DNA from: Planctomycetota bacterium
GTDB taxonomy: Bacteria; Planctomycetota; J058; J103
DNA: 5,373 nucleotides
Assembly (NCBI GenBank): GCA_003694875.1
Contig: RFJN01000129.1
Coordinates: 1-5,373, forward strand
Direction of reading: 5' to 3'
A program made the translations under genes and the position numbers. The notes under the pieces were generated by a model. That model was not told where the DNA came from. It was given only the letters and a program-made list of their open reading frames with translations, and made no database searches. Shown here piece after piece: positions 4,816-5,373 of this stretch (position 1 is the first letter of the stretch; every line of letters begins with the position of its first letter).

Positions 4816-5373
4816 CGCCACGCAGTCCACGCACGCGCGACGCGCCGCTCCGCTCGCCCACGACACGCACGGCGACGGCGCGCCGGCGCTGCTGATCCAC
4901 GGGCTCGGCGGCGAGCGCGGCGGCTGGAAGCCGGTCCTCGCACCACTCGCACGACACGCGCGCTGCTGGGCGATCGATCTGCCCGGCTTCGGCGACTCCC
5001 CTCCCCTGCCTCCGGGCACCGAGCCCGGACCGCGCCAGCTTGCGGACGCGGTCGAGCGCTTCGTCGCCGAGCAGCGGCTGCCGCGACCGCTTCCCGTCGT
5101 CGGCCACTCGCTCGGCGGCTGGGTCGCGCTGGAACTGGCCCGCCGCGGGCTCGCAAGCTTGGTGACCGCCCTCGCTCCGGGCGGTTTCTGGAACGAGATC
5201 GAGCGGCGCTACACCTCCGTCGTGCTGCGCACCTGCGCCCGGCTCGCGCGCCGCCTCGAGCCCCACGCCCCGGCGCTGCTGCGCCGGCGCGCGCTGCGCG
5301 CGGCGCTGCTCGCCCCCATGATGGCGCGCGCGGCGCACATGCCCCCCGAGGACGCGATCGCCGCGGTGCGCCA
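4799..5373 (+). CDS. Alpha/beta hydrolase, N-terminal part (runs off the window)
   Basis: 191 codons are visible with no stop before the window end. The protein has the alpha/beta hydrolase hallmarks: strand LLIHG (31-35) with the oxyanion-hole H34-G35, W-A-I-D-L-P-G-F-G-D-S (57-67), and the nucleophile elbow G102-H-S104-L-G-G with Ser104 as catalytic serine. The Arg- and Leu-rich region after about residue 137 is probably the cap. The acid and histidine of the triad lie beyond the window. Such enzymes hydrolyse esters, lactones or similar bonds; the substrate cannot be told. The ATG at 4799 overlaps the preceding gene by 17 bp and lacks a good ribosome binding site, which suggests translational coupling. 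There is no signal peptide, so it should be cytoplasmic. It was easy to miss because the frame is open at the edge. Confidence 0.88.
   Translation, partial: MAASIDATQSTHARRAAPLAHDTHGDGAPALLIHGLGGERGGWKPVLAPLARHARCWAIDLPGFGDSPPLPPGTEPGPRQLADAVERFVAEQRLPRPLPVVGHSLGGWVALELARRGLASLVTALAPGGFWNEIERRYTSVVLRTCARLARRLEPHAPALLRRRALRAALLAPMMARAAHMPPEDAIAAVR

Noticed and set aside
3871..5019. Long minus-strand open frames across the right third of the window.
   Set aside because: They are shadows: Arg/Ala/Ser-rich translations without domains, opposite genes with clear motifs and ribosome binding sites.

Overview
This GC-rich bacterial window carries five genes that I accept as real, plus the probable last codons of a sixth at the left edge. 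Codon third positions are almost all G or C, Shine-Dalgarno sites are strong, and three genes are preceded by a -10-like box of the TATACT/TATCCT type with little or no recognisable -35. One gene has a textbook sigma-54 promoter. This fits a high-GC member of the Pseudomonadota, perhaps a gammaproteobacterium, but nothing in the window fixes the taxonomy.

Layout, left to right: (1) a possible gene 3' end (1-59, +). (2) A GNAT-family N-acetyltransferase (202-705, +) with its own promoter. (3) A 148-bp convergent gap (706-853) holding two strong hairpins. (4) A 194-residue membrane protein with two transmembrane segments and a C-terminal double zinc ribbon (854-1438, -). (5) A 243-bp divergent regulatory region (1439-1681). 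It contains, for the leftward gene, a sigma-54 -24/-12 promoter whose predicted start lies at the edge of a perfect 19-bp tandem repeat and, for the rightward gene, a TATACT box. (6) An 859-residue protein (1682-4261, +) with an N-terminal peptidoglycan-binding-type helical domain and what I read as a CYTH-like (triphosphate tunnel) fold split by a large helical insertion. (7) A 158-residue protein with a glycine-rich hydrophobic C-terminus (4339-4815, +), with its own TATACT box embedded in an inverted repeat. (8) The first 191 codons of an alpha/beta hydrolase (4799 to the window end, +), overlapping the previous gene by 17 bp and so probably translationally coupled to it.

The acetyltransferase and hydrolase are recognisable at family level only. 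The zinc-ribbon membrane protein, the large two-domain protein and the glycine-rich protein have no function that I can name. The most interesting parts are the sigma-54 control region with its tandem repeat, and the large protein, in which CYTH-type motifs can be followed in the expected order but are interrupted and have lost the lysine of the family signature. No RNA genes, CRISPR arrays, insertion sequences or phage genes were seen.
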